64,000 nucleotides of DNA, taken from the NCBI GenBank assembly GCA_963691705.1, contig OY829545.1:44503475-44567474 (forward strand), written 5' to 3'. Below the pieces are notes generated by a model. The model did not search any database, was not told the DNA's origin, and saw only the letters and a list, made by a program, of their open reading frames with translations. Position 1 is the first letter of the stretch; each line of letters opens with the position of its first letter. Source of the stretch: Viola odorata (Eukaryota > Streptophyta > Magnoliopsida > Malpighiales > Violaceae). A program made the translations under genes and the position numbers. Positions 11,246-23,500 of the stretch are shown here, piece by piece.

Positions 11246-11532
11246 TTCTTTCTATATTTAAATAAATATCAATTTTTTAATTTTTATAATAATTAAAATA
11301 ATTATTAGATTATAATTATTATATAATTATCGACTAAACTGTTTTTATTGCATTAATTATGACATGATTATCCACTAGCCTCTCATTAAGATTGTTTAAG
11401 AATAATTTTATCATTGTTTATAAATGGTGATTTTAAAAATTATACTCGATGTAATTCTGTCATTAAAATATGACAACTAAATAGTTAAAATTATTTTAAA
11501 AAAAATCGAAATCTATTTAAACTTAGAGGGAG
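11246..11532. mobile_element. Stowaway/mariner-like MITE, degenerate
   Basis: The left end (TTCTTTCTATATTTAAATA) and the reverse complement of the right end (CTCCCTCTAAGTTTAAATA) align over about 40 bases, and both ends are flanked by TA. The right end carries the CTCCCTC-type terminus common in plant mariner-like MITEs. The interior is AT-rich and noncoding. Both ends have decayed, so the family is tentative. Confidence 0.55.
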
Positions 11533-11534
11533 TA

Positions 11535-13177
11535 TCATTTTATAATATTAAAAGATGAAATATTTTTATTTTTTTTTCTAGAAAGGAGAGCAGCCATGCA
11601 ACCATAAATATTGGAGATAATAAAATTGTAAGAAGCTCATAAAAAGATGTGAAACAACTGAAATTGTACTCGATGTAAAAGGAGAAGCTACATGAGACTT
11701 TTTTGCTAAGAGGACATGATTTGTGAGCCAATATATCATCATGATCCTACTCTTCATAAAGAGTCACGATAAATATCCAGAACAATTAAAATAAAAAAGA
11801 GTTTGAATACAAAATTAAACCCTATTGTTATTTTTTATAGTTATATTTTATTGGTCAGATTTTAGTTATTATTTCTTACTATTTTTATAATCATTTCTTA
11901 AATTAAGATTACACTCAACGAATATATTAAAAAGATAAATAATGTATTCAATTTTAATAAATTAAAACCTTTTACTATATTATACTATTAATATTTTTCA
12001 ATTCTTTAATATCTCAATACGATTTGAAGAGAGTGTACGGCTTTATGCTTGCAAATGTACATGATGTTGACATGTTTCAAAATAGCATGGTAAACTAAAT
12101 TACTATAACAATATTTAATTTATAAAATGATTAATTAGTTAATGTACTCATTTAATGATTAATGAATTCATTTTATGGAATATTTATATTTGTGATAATT
12201 TAATAATATTTTAGATAGACTATTAATTAATACAATTACTTTAGTTAATATTTACCTATTACTAATATTAATTAAGAAATTAATAACTAATAATTTATTA
12301 ATAAATTATTTTTTATTTTCCTATAACAATTTATGGGATATTTTTGGAAAAGTTGAATGTAAATAATTTAATATTAAAATATTCAATCGCATAAAAATAA
12401 ATTTATCATATTAAACAAAAAAAACTTAATAAAAATATCACAAGAAATGAGTTAATAAAAAACTAACAAATTAGTAAAATCGGACAATGACAAAAATAAC
12501 CCAATTGATTTAAAGACCTAAAGTTTTAAACCGAAACTACATAATTGATTTACCAAACTAAATCGATCTGGTTCAACTTGGTACCTGGTCAAACGAGTAC
12601 CCAACCTAACTAGGTTGAAAATTGAGTGATTCGAATTGAAGTAGTCAAACTAGATACCCGTACCAAAATCATAAACGATAGAGTACCTGAACAGTGAACA
12701 TCCTTAGTTTTAGGTAGAGGAGTACTATATTATTGTTAAAACTAATACTAATAATAGTTGTCTTTCATAATGTAAATGCTATTTTTTTCAAGTGTAAAAT
12801 CTCAAAATTATTAATTCAAGTATATGCACACTATTTTTCAAGTCTTTTACCCAAATATCCAACATCACTACCGAAATTGCTCCAAAACATATAAAATACA
12901 AAACATAACATTAACATAACACAAAACATAGATGAGATTGAAAGAAAAATGACCAAACAAATTATATAAGGGGATTTAGGTCTTGTACATTTGATTTGAT
13001 ATTACTCAGAAAATCATAACATAACATAATTTATTACTCATAAATATTTTAGGTATTTACATTTAATGTTCTAGTGGGATCTACTATATATGTCATAAAG
13101 ACGACTATTGAATGCATGCAATTAGGATATAAAGTGTAAGGTAACACTCTAGAAGTACCTAACACACTAGGCAAGCT
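11535..13177. other. AT-rich intergenic DNA
   Basis: Very AT-rich sequence with no supported gene. A less AT-rich patch near 12530-12700 (GGTACCTGGTCAAACGAGTA, GTACCTGAACAGTGAACATC) looks like the subterminal part of a DNA transposon, but I cannot define ends. Confidence 0.5.
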
Positions 13178-13182
13178 CTTTT

Positions 13183-13853
13183 TGTTGGTGTCCAGCTCAA
13201 TGGTGGAAAGGTTGTCTTGCAAAAACAATGAGAAGGCAACGTGGAAAAAGAAAAAGAAAATGTTGAAAATGCATAAAGGGTGAAACATGCATTATTTGTA
13301 AGGAAAGGTTGTGCTGGAAAGTGGCAATAAAGAAAGAAAAAGATGGAAAGGTTGGTTGGTGCATGTGATGTGAATAATGGAAAGGAAAAAGTGGAAGGAA
13401 GAAGCCACGTTGATTGAAAGGAAATCCAAGTTGGATTTCACATGGTCAAATGATCACATGGTGTGTGATCATGTTGTTTTTCCTTTTTCATTTGTTGACA
13501 TTGCCTATATTTAGGCATGCGTAGGAATGGGATCATTTTGTATCAATTGAGAGCAATTGCAGCAGAGAGAGCAATTGAGAGAATTGAGAGAGGGATCACG
13601 GTTGAGTATCCCGTGAGAGAAAAATAGAGAGTATTTTTCTTGTGTGATTGAGAGAAAAATAAATCAGTGAGGGTATTTATTTTTCTTGATTGTAAACCTA
13701 ATAATTTATTATTAGTGAAAGATTGTTCGGAGTTGGCCCGTGGTTTTTCCTCGTTGGAGGTTTTCCACGTAAATTCTGTGTGTTGTTTATTTTTGCTGTT
13801 CTGTATTTTTTGTTTGTTCGATCCTGGGCGGGAAAGGTGATTTTTTTCCAACA
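13183..13853 (+). mobile_element. Solo LTR of a Ty1/copia-type element
   Basis: The segment starts TGTTGG and ends CCAACA, a perfect 6-bp terminal inverted repeat, and is flanked on both sides by CTTTT (13178-13182 and 13854-13858). It is 671 bp, has CCTATATTTAGG near 13504 as a possible TATA region, and has no primer site, coding sequence or polypurine tract beside it. Such solo LTRs arise by recombination between the two LTRs of a full element. The orientation and copia assignment rest on end sequence and general look. Confidence 0.85.
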
Positions 13854-14020
13854 CTTTTAACTCAATTCTTCTAGATGATTTGAAGTCTAACACACCAGAC
13901 GAGCCCAAACTTCAAAGGCTTTAGTCATTAAACCCATCACCTATACTGGTTGTTAATGTTCAAGTATTCTATTAATTTGGATGTTAATTATGCTAATTTC
14001 TAATGTGTATGTTACATTTG

Positions 14021-14137
14021 TTGATAATATGGGAATATTTTAATTTAAAGAAACTGGATTTTAAGTCTAGCTAGTACCAACTCCCAAACTGGAAAACTTG
14101 AGCTCCAGTACCCACATCTATAATTTTTAGTGTGAAT
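14021..14137 (+). repeat. Direct repeat copy 1 flanking truncated element
   Basis: This 117-bp stretch, with core AAGTCTAGCTAGTACCAACT and GGAAAACTTGAGCTC, recurs at 16064-16177 at roughly 80 percent identity. It ends directly at the LTR edge at 14139. Confidence 0.75.
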
Positions 14138-14138
14138 G

Positions 14139-15452
14139 TGATGGGTGTCGAATTCGTCAAAAATAATTATGAAGTTCTATCCTAGCACAATCGATAAGGA
14201 GTTCGTCCTTAAGGAAAATGGTATGATTAAATAATTCCTTATGATCAAATTACATTTAAGTAACAAGGGCTTTTGTTTAAAACTATAAATAAGAAATACC
14301 AAAATACAAAGTTTAAAAAGTGGTGAAACAATTATGGAAAGAAACTCCTAGTAAAAACTTTAACAAGGGTATTAATTGCATAATTTGATCATTGGTACGA
14401 GAATGTTCATTTCCAATTACATAATTGCTAAGACACTTTTTGTTGTTAGGCGAGATATACTAACCAATGTACTAACTCTCTTCATAATTAAACTTTGACC
14501 TAAACTTCCCTAATTAAGAATCCTTGGTTATCAAGCGAGGCTTTAATTAAATCATTCACATTTTATAGTATCATCATTTGGTCTAGATATCTACAATTTA
14601 TTTTCTAAGTCTTCTTTATTACTTACCAAAAACTTGCAAAAAATGGCAATGATCATTTAGATTCAATATCTAAACTACGCATGTTTTACATATGAAATAA
14701 ATGATGTTGACAATTAATTGAAGAGTTTGTAAATGCAATGCAGAAAATATGAAATGCAATTAGACTTTACAAATGAATGCAATCATACACCTTTAGTCTT
14801 TATCAAAAATTAAAGTAATAGCTAGACATAATAAAATTTGAAAAACATAAATGAAATTGCATAAGAAAAGAATCTTGGAACAAGGAAGGAGACGAAGTTG
14901 AAAGGTAAAGAAAACTGGAATTAAAACCAGAGAATACAAGTTGAGATGTCGATAATTCAAGGGAAGCTTAAATAGTCTTTCTCCCTTGATTATCTCCAAC
15001 CAATATTCAAAATCCTAAATTTAAAACCTAAACAAATCCTATCTTATCTAAAAGGATTATGATTACACCCACAACAAATCCTATTTAAATTTAAACATGT
15101 CTGAAGGCGCCAGTTGCTCCCTTCCCAATTTCACATCCTGGGCCCAAAGTCCTGCTGCTGCCTTTCAGGTTCTTAACTGCACAGGTCAAAAAAATCATCT
15201 TGGTCTGGTTTTGAAAGATTTATCTCAAGAGTACTTTTCATATTGGAATACTACATTCTTAGTGTAGAAATGCCTCTTGTCTCGGACTCGAGTAATCTTA
15301 TCAAAATATGGTAATTTTAGCTCATTTTTTTCAAAACTATTCCCAAAGTTCATATCTACAAGAATGAAGGAATTGAGGCTTAAAACAACAATATTACTAT
15401 CCAAAAGATACACAATTAGATAGCAATTATAAATAAAATAATCACTCAATCA
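14139..15452 (-). repeat. 3' LTR of the truncated Athila-type element
   Basis: Read on the minus strand this 1314-bp segment starts TGATTGAGTG and ends TTCGACACCCATCA, close to the GTTCGACGCTCAGTCA end of the LTR at 610. No second copy exists in the window, so the boundaries rest on that similarity, the TG..CA ends and the adjacent polypurine tract. Confidence 0.7.
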
Positions 15453-15456
15453 AATT

Positions 15457-15491
15457 CCCCCACACTTAACTAATGTTTTCCCTCAAGCATT
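15457..15491 (-). promoter_or_regulatory. Polypurine tract with decayed upstream hairpin
   Basis: On the minus strand AATGCTTG-AGGG-AAAACATT (two arm mismatches) precedes AAGTGTGGGGG by several bases. It matches the module at 6793-6830 and 49581-49616. Confidence 0.75.
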
Positions 15492-15789
15492 CATAAAAGT
15501 AAACAAACAAAAATCCAAAAACTCATCTTCTGATCCTAGTATCGCTCTCACCATAAGAAATACACAAACACTTCAAACCACAAATTCATCGTAGATTATC
15601 AAGGTCTAATCAATACCCCAAACATCTAACATCCAAATAGAGCCTTAATAGCATGCTATGTATTCTCAAAACATTAAGGGAACAAAATATTTATAAATCA
15701 ATTTGATGACCATGTAAAGCTGCTAACACTCATGCAAGACATGCAAACCATACAAAAGCTGAAAAGGCTATGCAATGCATTTTCACTTC

Positions 15790-16045
15790 ACATCAAGTTT
15801 TTCATTTCTTTATTGGTTTCATCTAGCATCCTGTAGGCGTAATAGATCACATGTGAATCCCTTCCTCTTTTGACCAAGAGCAGCTCCAACTGCTCCATCA
15901 CTAGCATAACACATGATTTCGAAAGAAAAATTCCAATCTGGTGCTTTTATGACAGGTACTGTAGTGAGTTTTCCATTTAATTCGTCAAATGCCTTTTTAC
16001 AGGTTTCATCAAAGTTGAATTCCACTTTTTTTTCATTAATTCCAA
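15790..16045 (-). pseudogene. Athila-type RNase H fragment
   Basis: Minus-strand translation gives VEFNFDETCKKAFDELNGKL, PVIKAPDWNFSFEIMCYASD and GAVGAALGQKRKG, then after a frameshift HVIYYAYRMLDETNKEMKN. This is the connection and RNase H region of Ty3/gypsy pol in its Athila/Tat form. The usual CDASD is CYASD here and the frame is broken, so it is not functional. Confidence 0.85.
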
Positions 16046-16063
16046 GCTTGTATGCTATTTTTT

Positions 16064-16177
16064 TTGATAGACTAGGAATATTTTAATTTAAGAAAACTGA
16101 AGTTTAAGTCTAGCTAGTACCAACTCTGGAAAACTTGAGCTCTAGTACCCCACACTTGTAGTTTCTAGTGTGGATAT
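16064..16177 (+). repeat. Direct repeat copy 2 flanking truncated element
   Basis: This copy matches 14021-14137, with a 6-base gap relative to it near CAACTC. It begins where the RNase H side of the truncated element ends. Confidence 0.75.
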
Positions 16178-18320
16178 TACCAATTTATGGTTATAACTTT
16201 TGTCAAACTCAAATATCTATTTATACAGTCAAATATCATAAGTTAAGGGGAATATCTATTCATCTCTTTTGCATGAAAATGTTAATTAATAGGTTAATTT
16301 GAATCATTTAAATAGTTAGAAGGGTATTTGAAAATCTTTTAGTTTGAGGAAGTTAATTGAACTTAATCTAAAGTTTTCGATTAAGAGGGTAAGGAGATAT
16401 TCCCCATAAATTAATCATAAATGGGCCCGAAAGGAAAATGACCATTAAACATTTGTCATTTTGCGCTACAATTAGTTATACAAGAGATATATATTGCTAT
16501 GATAATTAAAACTATGTAATTTGATTACCTTGAACCATTCTTTCTTCTCCTCCTTTTATTGCCTTGACTACAACTAATTGGCGTGTTGCATGCTTAAAAC
16601 GAGGCACGTCTCATGTACTCTCCCTTGCCGGGCCCCGACCTAGCGATGCATTCACATATATATATATATATATATAGATATATAGATACAAGTCGCACTT
16701 GCATGAAACTTGTTAGTGATTCGCATATACAGCATCGAGCATGCACCTAAACACTGGCTAGGTAGAAGCCCTTGAGGGAGAGTGAATGTGAAATGCCTCG
16801 ACTGACCATTCGACCGATATGATTGTGGCTATTGTAGTGAACTAATCATCATATGTTTTCCAACATTTCTGTTATGGAAGTATAGGAATTCTATAGGCAT
16901 GCTTTTATAGCCTGCATTTCCCTCTCATGCATGCACGGATTGCGCGTATCGATCTATCGTAGTTGGCTCCACTTTTGATGTTGTAGTAGTACTGTTTGTG
17001 TTATTATTGGATAAGAGAATAAGTTCTTGATCGATCTTATTTTCCAGGTCCCAAATCTGGAATCTTAATTTGCTATCGAGCTATAACATACTTTGCATCA
17101 CGTGATATATATTAGCGCCAGTCGGAATGAGAAGTGGGATGAGAATAGAATAATCCTGATCTTTGAAACTATACGTACCAGTTGCATTAGATCTCAACTT
17201 TTCAGTGGTGCTATCTCATTCTCATATTCCTAATCGTTGACATGCATTATTCCACTTGAACCTCTCCTTTGTTAAACAGCGCAGGAAAAGATATCTGATA
17301 TATCTCTTGAACTATAATTATATCTGTTACTCTCGAACCTAGCTGTCCTTAAGAAAAGCTGTGTTTATATCCATTAGATATATTCAATGATATCTCAACT
17401 AAATAATAATATTTTAACTACGTCATTGGAAAATTTCCCTGAACTAATATATCAGGTCACTTTTGAGTCGATATATATTAGTAATTATCTAGGTGAATAT
17501 TAGATTCGCGTATTAATATTTAATGCTTTAAGTAATGAATAACTTCCTGTTTTAAAAATCAATAGATTTACACATGCTTTATGTAATGAACCAAACCAGT
17601 TATTTTCCGTAATTTTTAGGAAATATATATTAAAACAATTCATTTCAGGAAATACAAAATAAATATATAGAAAAATTACAATGCAGAAGAAATTAAACGA
17701 GAAACAAGAGGAACACACCTGGCTACTTGATCGTGCAATGTATCCTGTGAAGATATATCTGTTCCTGATCTGATTTGAGAACAAGAGGAACATATTCTTT
17801 AATTATCGTAATCGATCAAGTCAAAACTATAAACATCCATCAATTATTTTAATCGATTATAACTAAAAAGGCCAATATTGATATATCGAATATTAATTCT
17901 CATGTGATAAGGAACATGAGTTTTGGGAATGGAGTAAATCATGCTAAAAAAGTTACCTCTTTCTAAAAGTCGACGGTGCTCGAAAATGATTAATCTTAAT
18001 AGAAAAACATCTGGGAAAAAAAAACTCAATAATGTTTCTACTTCATCAATAATGTTCTATTAAACTAGCAAATCGAGTCCTGCAAAATTAAATTATAAGA
18101 AGTGTATGAATTTGATTGAAATAAAAATTATTCATAGTAGATTTATAAAAATTATTAGAAGTACTGTTTATAAATTTTATAAATGTATAGGTTCAGTTGA
18201 AATTTTTTACTAACACAACTAAATTAACGAAGAAAAACTTTGGCAAAAACCAAAACTTGTACAAATGAAAAGATGAAGATGGGAAGCGATTTTAATGGTA
18301 TTTTAAGATGAAAAACCAAG
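16178..18320. other. Intergenic DNA with AT microsatellite
   Basis: No supported gene. An (AT)n run passing into ATAGATAT units lies at about 16656-16687. The rest is AT-rich single-copy-looking sequence. Confidence 0.5.
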
Positions 18321-18665
18321 CTAGAGGACGGCAAGAGCTCTTCTTGGAAGCGCCGGACAAGCGAGTTGAGGCTCTCGCTCCTTGTGCTTGGTCGGGCCAT
18401 GTGCTAGCAAGGCCAAGTCTTGGCCCATGGCGAACCTAGGGTTCTCGACCGAGCATGTTGACTCTGCTTGGGCTTGGAGACAAGTCACCCACTTCATGCA
18501 AGGCTCTTCCGTAGCTTCCTCCTTTCTAAGGGCTTGCTCCATCATCAAGGCAAGTCTTCCCTTGGCATTGGATCTTGTGAAATAGCCTCCATGGTCGTCT
18601 TCATGATCCGTGCTCGTATCAATGTTGTTGTTGCAGAGTTGATTTCAAGTGGTGTGGTGATGTGA
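18321..18665. other. GC-richer island of unknown origin
   Basis: This stretch is clearly richer in GC than its surroundings and is open in both directions: minus 18548-18321 (starting MMMEQALRKEEATEEPCMKW) and plus 18382-18665. I recognise no family. It may be a decayed retroelement or gene fragment. Confidence 0.35.
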
Positions 18666-19843
18666 TTTCAAGATTTGTAAGATATGGCTTCAACATATGG
18701 CTGACTGTAATGGTAACGACGATGGTGATGTTTTCCGGCGATGGTAATTATGGTGGTGGCAGTCGTCGGTGGAAATTACAATGGCGAAAAGATAAACAAT
18801 ATAATAGTTAAGTTAAAAAAAAGAAAGGAGACTTTTTTCCTTTGTTTTATATTCCTATTTTACAAGCAATTGCAAATATTTATTTTAATTAATTTCTTCT
18901 ATTTTTTCTCCCTTTTTTTCTCTGTTTCGTTAATTTTTGATCTAATACTTGTTTGAGTGGTGTTTGGAGTTTGGATGTGGAGGTAGTGGGCTGGTGGTTG
19001 TGGTGGTGGCGGCGGTGACAATGAATGTGGCGGTGATAGTGGTGTTGCTTATGCTCGCAGTGGTGGTTCTGAGTTGGTGAGTTGTTGTCTCAATAATAAA
19101 TAAATAAATAAAAAAGACAAAATCGAAGAAAGAAAGAAGGGCAATGTGCACTGTCAAAAATGGGTAAAGACAATAAGTGCATTGTTATTCTGCTACTCAT
19201 TCCTCTTTAGAAGTGTTAGTAATTACTAATCCAGCCAAAATATGGTGGCGGTGGGCATTCAACCGGGCCTTTAAACGAGCCATAATCTAAGACGTTTTAT
19301 TAGATAGACGATGATTGGGTCACTTTTAAAGTTAGCTAATTTCGTTATTAATAAGTATAATTTATAGCTCTCAAAAAGTTATATTTATTTTCAAAAATCT
19401 ATATTTATTTTAGTGTTATAAGTTCACGTATTTGATATTTTTTTCCTTAGTATAATTATTGTGCTCATTTTATACTAGTGTTCATAAATAATCAATAAAA
19501 AAAATTAAAATTTTACACAAACGCAAATCATTAATTATTCCTTAAGTGTAACTTTTTAAAAGTCGACACTCATAAAGGCATATTTGGAGGAGTTATCTAA
19601 TTTTTTCTTATTAGACACATGATTTGTGCAGCACTCATAAAAAAAAAGGGACTCATTTTTAATTTTATTTTAAAAGAATATGGTGTAGGTTCATATATGT
19701 AAATTGAGTCTTGCTTCTGCTTTTCAATGGCACATTGTCGTGCTTGATGGGGTCTATTTGCTGGTTGCTGGAGATCAGTTAGGTGCTTATTATGTTTGTA
19801 ATGCAAGGCTATAGGGTCATTTTTCTCCTATTAATATATATAT
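18666..19843. other. Intergenic DNA with GGT-rich stretches
   Basis: Two patches rich in GGTGG and GGCGG (about 18720-18785 and 18955-19080) suggest decayed trinucleotide repeats. No supported gene. Confidence 0.45.
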
Positions 19844-20018
19844 TGTTGGGGTGTACAAATCAGAATTTCACATCGAAAAATATAAGAGAAATAAAAAGTA
19901 AATATTAGAAGAATTGATCTTCATGTAATGAGACTTTTTGTGAAAATTGTGAGATTTGGTTCAAAGCGGTCAATATCATTCTATTAAAAGATACTAATAG
20001 GGTTTTATTTTTCCAACA
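19844..20018 (+). mobile_element. Short TRIM/copia-like LTR with primer-site remnant
   Basis: The 175-bp segment starts TGTTGGGGTG and ends TTTCCAACA, with perfect TGTTGG..CCAACA ends. It contains TTCACATCGAAAAATA and AAAGCGGTCAATATCATTCT, phrases common in small plant copia/TRIM LTRs. Two bases after the end comes TGGTAGCAAAAC, resembling the initiator-tRNA-Met primer site with mismatches, so this was a 5' LTR. Flanking bases do not form a target duplication, which fits a truncated element. Confidence 0.6.
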
Positions 20019-20506
20019 AATGGTAGCAAAACTGATAGTTTAATTAGCTTAGTCCCAGAGCACGGGTCTGATTTGGTGATCATAAATTATACTGAGATGA
20101 TATTTGATAGCATACAATGGGCAGCATACAATGAATCTCCGAGTTAGCTTTTTTTTAAACCGAGCCTTTTGAGGCTCCGCACACTAAAGTGATAACTAAC
20201 TTTCTGCTTAAGTGATAGTCCATAGCCCATAATTTACATACAACCAGACATGCCTGTGCTCCAGAAACCAAAATATAAACTTAATCGTAAATATGTAATG
20301 AATAAAGATTGATATACATTAAATTTAAGCTCAAGTGTGAACTACTTGGAACTGCTGTCCACCAAATCGCTTATACAACAAAACTCATCACAATATTCTC
20401 GGCCTGTAATTCTCAAACTGTAAACACTAAGTAGCAAGGAGCTATCAACCAAGCAACGCAATAATCAAAAGCACTTCAAGTAAATTAGATAAAAAGATAT
20501 GATAAT
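20019..20506. other. 3' flank of the myosin gene
   Basis: Sequence just beyond the minus-strand stop codon, expected to hold the 3' untranslated region. I could not fix a polyadenylation site. Confidence 0.5.
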
Positions 20507-23500
20507 CTAGCTAAACCTTGAGCTATTCCTTCTGACCCACCATTTCTTTTTCACTTTGTCAAGACCGCCTTCTTCGCTACCTAGCTTGTTCAAAATAACT
20601 CTTGTTTCTCGTAGTCTTGAACCATAATCCTTTTTCCAAGCTTCAAACATCTGTTTCAACCTTCTAAGCTCTCTATCTGGGTTCAAACTTGCATCCACCT
20701 GGCCAGATTTTACTTCCACCAAGAACTTGGCATCATCACCGAAGACTTGACTCCGCTGCTCAAACTCTTCAGCTAATCGGCTTATTACACTCAAACCTGC
20801 ACTCATTGGTCTTACACCATTGCTTTCTTGACCCTTACACTTACTTCCAGTATCCCAGCTACTGTCCCTCTCATCACCTGCATTGACTGATGCATCTGAA
20901 TTTCTCTCAGAATCATCAATGGCTAGGCTCCTCTTTGCAATAGAGAGACTGGATTGCAACGATCTCATCTGTTTCTGCCAAACTTCCTCCATTGACTTCA
21001 TCTTCAGCTCATATTCAGACCAGCGACTCTCGTATTGTTGGAGCCGTTGGTGGAGAATGTCATTCTCCTCCTCCTTCTCTCTAAGACCAGCCTCAGCTTT
21101 AAGAACCCGTCGCTGTAATTCAGCAAGATATGATGCTTTCACCACAACATCATCTGATTGATTCATCTGTTCATGATATTACAATTGTTTAGTATCTGAT
21201 TCAAAGCATTCAAATAACTCCAGCAACTGACTACTCTGCTTTGCAAGAGAACCCCATAGCAAAGAAAGATAATAACATAGCAAACTCAACCAGTACCTTT
21301 GAACCGCCGGAATTCAGTAATCCTACGTCACCAGAACATTTTCTAACCAACCATCCACGAATAACTGCAGAATTACACACAAAAATAATATTATAAGCTG
21401 TCCTTCACGACACAATTTACCACTCCCTCTTAGTTTGGATGACTAAGCCTGCACAAACCACTTTTCATATGTATCTTCCTAGAGCACTCAAGCTTTCTTG
21501 TACCACATCAATAACAGACTTGAACCTTACCTGATTGTATCACAATTGCAGCGTCATGAGTTATCTTATATCTTTTGCAATATATCGCGCTTTTTGCGTG
21601 CCTTTGTATAACAGCAGCAGCTCTATGCCTTTGAAGTAAGACTGCATACTCCTTTCTGATTCTCTCTCCCCGAACAACTGTGTATAGCAAAGACGTTGTG
21701 ACAAGATGTCAATTTTGTTTATTTCCTTCTACAGCATAACAATGTTTCAAAACAATGGTCAAGAACTAGGAAATGGAAGTGCAATACATGACTGAAGAGC
21801 AGATATCGCTCTCCTGAGCTCCTGGAGATAACACCGAGCTTGGAACCCTCTGAAACAGCTCTGAACACGTAAAATACCATGAAGGGTACGGTTTCTTGTA
21901 TCCTCAAGTACACCAATCTGCACGCATTCCCTTTTTACATTTAATAATTACAAAATAACAAAAACATACAAGACAATATGAGCAAACCATAGTAGATGCA
22001 AAAGAAATTTGATCTTCAGTAAATAATGAGGGTCCTACCATTAAAACTGAAAGGGGACTCATCATATTGCCTCTAGCAAGAAGAGGTCCTAAAAAAACAA
22101 ATCAAAAAAGGCCAGGAAAAGCTTCTGCCTCATGAAGCATCTGCTTCATGATAATCTCATCCCTAATAGTTAGCATTTTACATACATTTTTTATTTTTAG
22201 TTCTATTTTTACCATTCAAAGATCCTCGTCATATAGAGTACAGAAAAGCAAATGGTGAAATGTTGACCAAGCTATGAATATCAAAATTCATGCAGGTATA
22301 TTTTGGGAAAGCAGCAAGCTAAAATACTCAGACTTTTCAAGCACAGATATTCATGCATGATGTCTGAGGTCTGCGCAAACTCATGCACGTTCTTGTGAAT
22401 CAGTACATATATGAAGACGTATAAACATTCTTGCATGCATGTGAGTGATTGTGCAAATGTAGAATCTTCATTTACCTGTCCAGTTCGGAAAAATAATTTT
22501 GTGTAGCCAACTTGATACATCTCTGGCAAGATACCAAACTGGTGAAGAATTGCAACTGAGACGCTAAGTGGATCTTGTGATGCAGCATTTTCAAGCAGAA
22601 GAAAACCATATCTGATGAAAAATCAGGTCAGGTAGACATCAAATGCAATACTTATCTGAGGATGCAAGTAGAAGAGCAACAAATACTGTGACAGAAGCCA
22701 AATAGTAACTCTCTCTACCTTCGAGCAAACTTTTGGTGTGACATACGGGTAGGAAATCCAGATCTTGATATCCTAACCACCTCAAGGACTCCGCAACATC
22801 TGAGCTGCTGCAACACAAGTCCCTGCTCATATGATCCTGGAGACTGAAAGTTGTTGGGCTTTATACACCGTATGAAATGCGGAGTGGTGGTCTCTAGCCG
22901 TTTCATCAATTGGAACAATTGACCCTAAACACCAAAAACTCTAATTAATAGAGTATATTGTAAGTATAATATAGATTATCATCCAGATCCTAGCAGCTTG
23001 TCATGCATTTTCAGAAGACTGTGCCAAACATGCATTTATATATGAGCTCCAGGACTACACTACTAAATTAATAATAAATTCACAAATGCACAACCAATGG
23101 CAATTTTGTTATACATGGTCAATGCTTTGATAGATGCAAACGTCTGCACAAAATCAAATGTTTGAAGGGTTGTTTATAACATATTCTAAATGGACTGCAA
23201 AAGTGGCAAACTTTTTCAATGAAGCGTATAGAGAGAAAATCATGTAACAATGTTGAATAAGATTTAATAACAGGAGCTGTCCGACTCATAGTCATGGGAA
23301 AGCTTTAGGCATGTTTTTCAAGATAAGGTTTCAGGAAAAACTGGAAAGAAATTACCTTAAATTTTGTTGCAACACTTAGCTTTTGGGAATCTGCTCCACC
23401 AGCTTTGTATAAAGGACCTACTACAGGCTTCTCTGATTGAGTAAGCATGTTGGCAGCAAATATCTGAGGGAGGTGGGATGAACATGAAGAAAGAAGTTGG

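Larger units (their letters stand above)
14139..16063 (-). mobile_element. Truncated Athila-type element, minus strand
   Basis: In minus orientation the order is RNase H fragment (about 16045-15790), polypurine module (15491-15457), 3' LTR (15452-14139). Integrase, the 3' ORF, and everything 5' of RNase H are missing. The LTR starts TGATTGAGTGATT, like the other Athila-type LTRs here. Two copies of an unrelated 115-bp repeat lie exactly at its outer edges. Confidence 0.75.

Noticed and set aside
13261..13853. Alternative solo LTR start at TGTTGAAAAT
   Set aside because: Flanks do not match there, whereas the start at 13183 gives 6-bp inverted ends and an exact CTTTT duplication.
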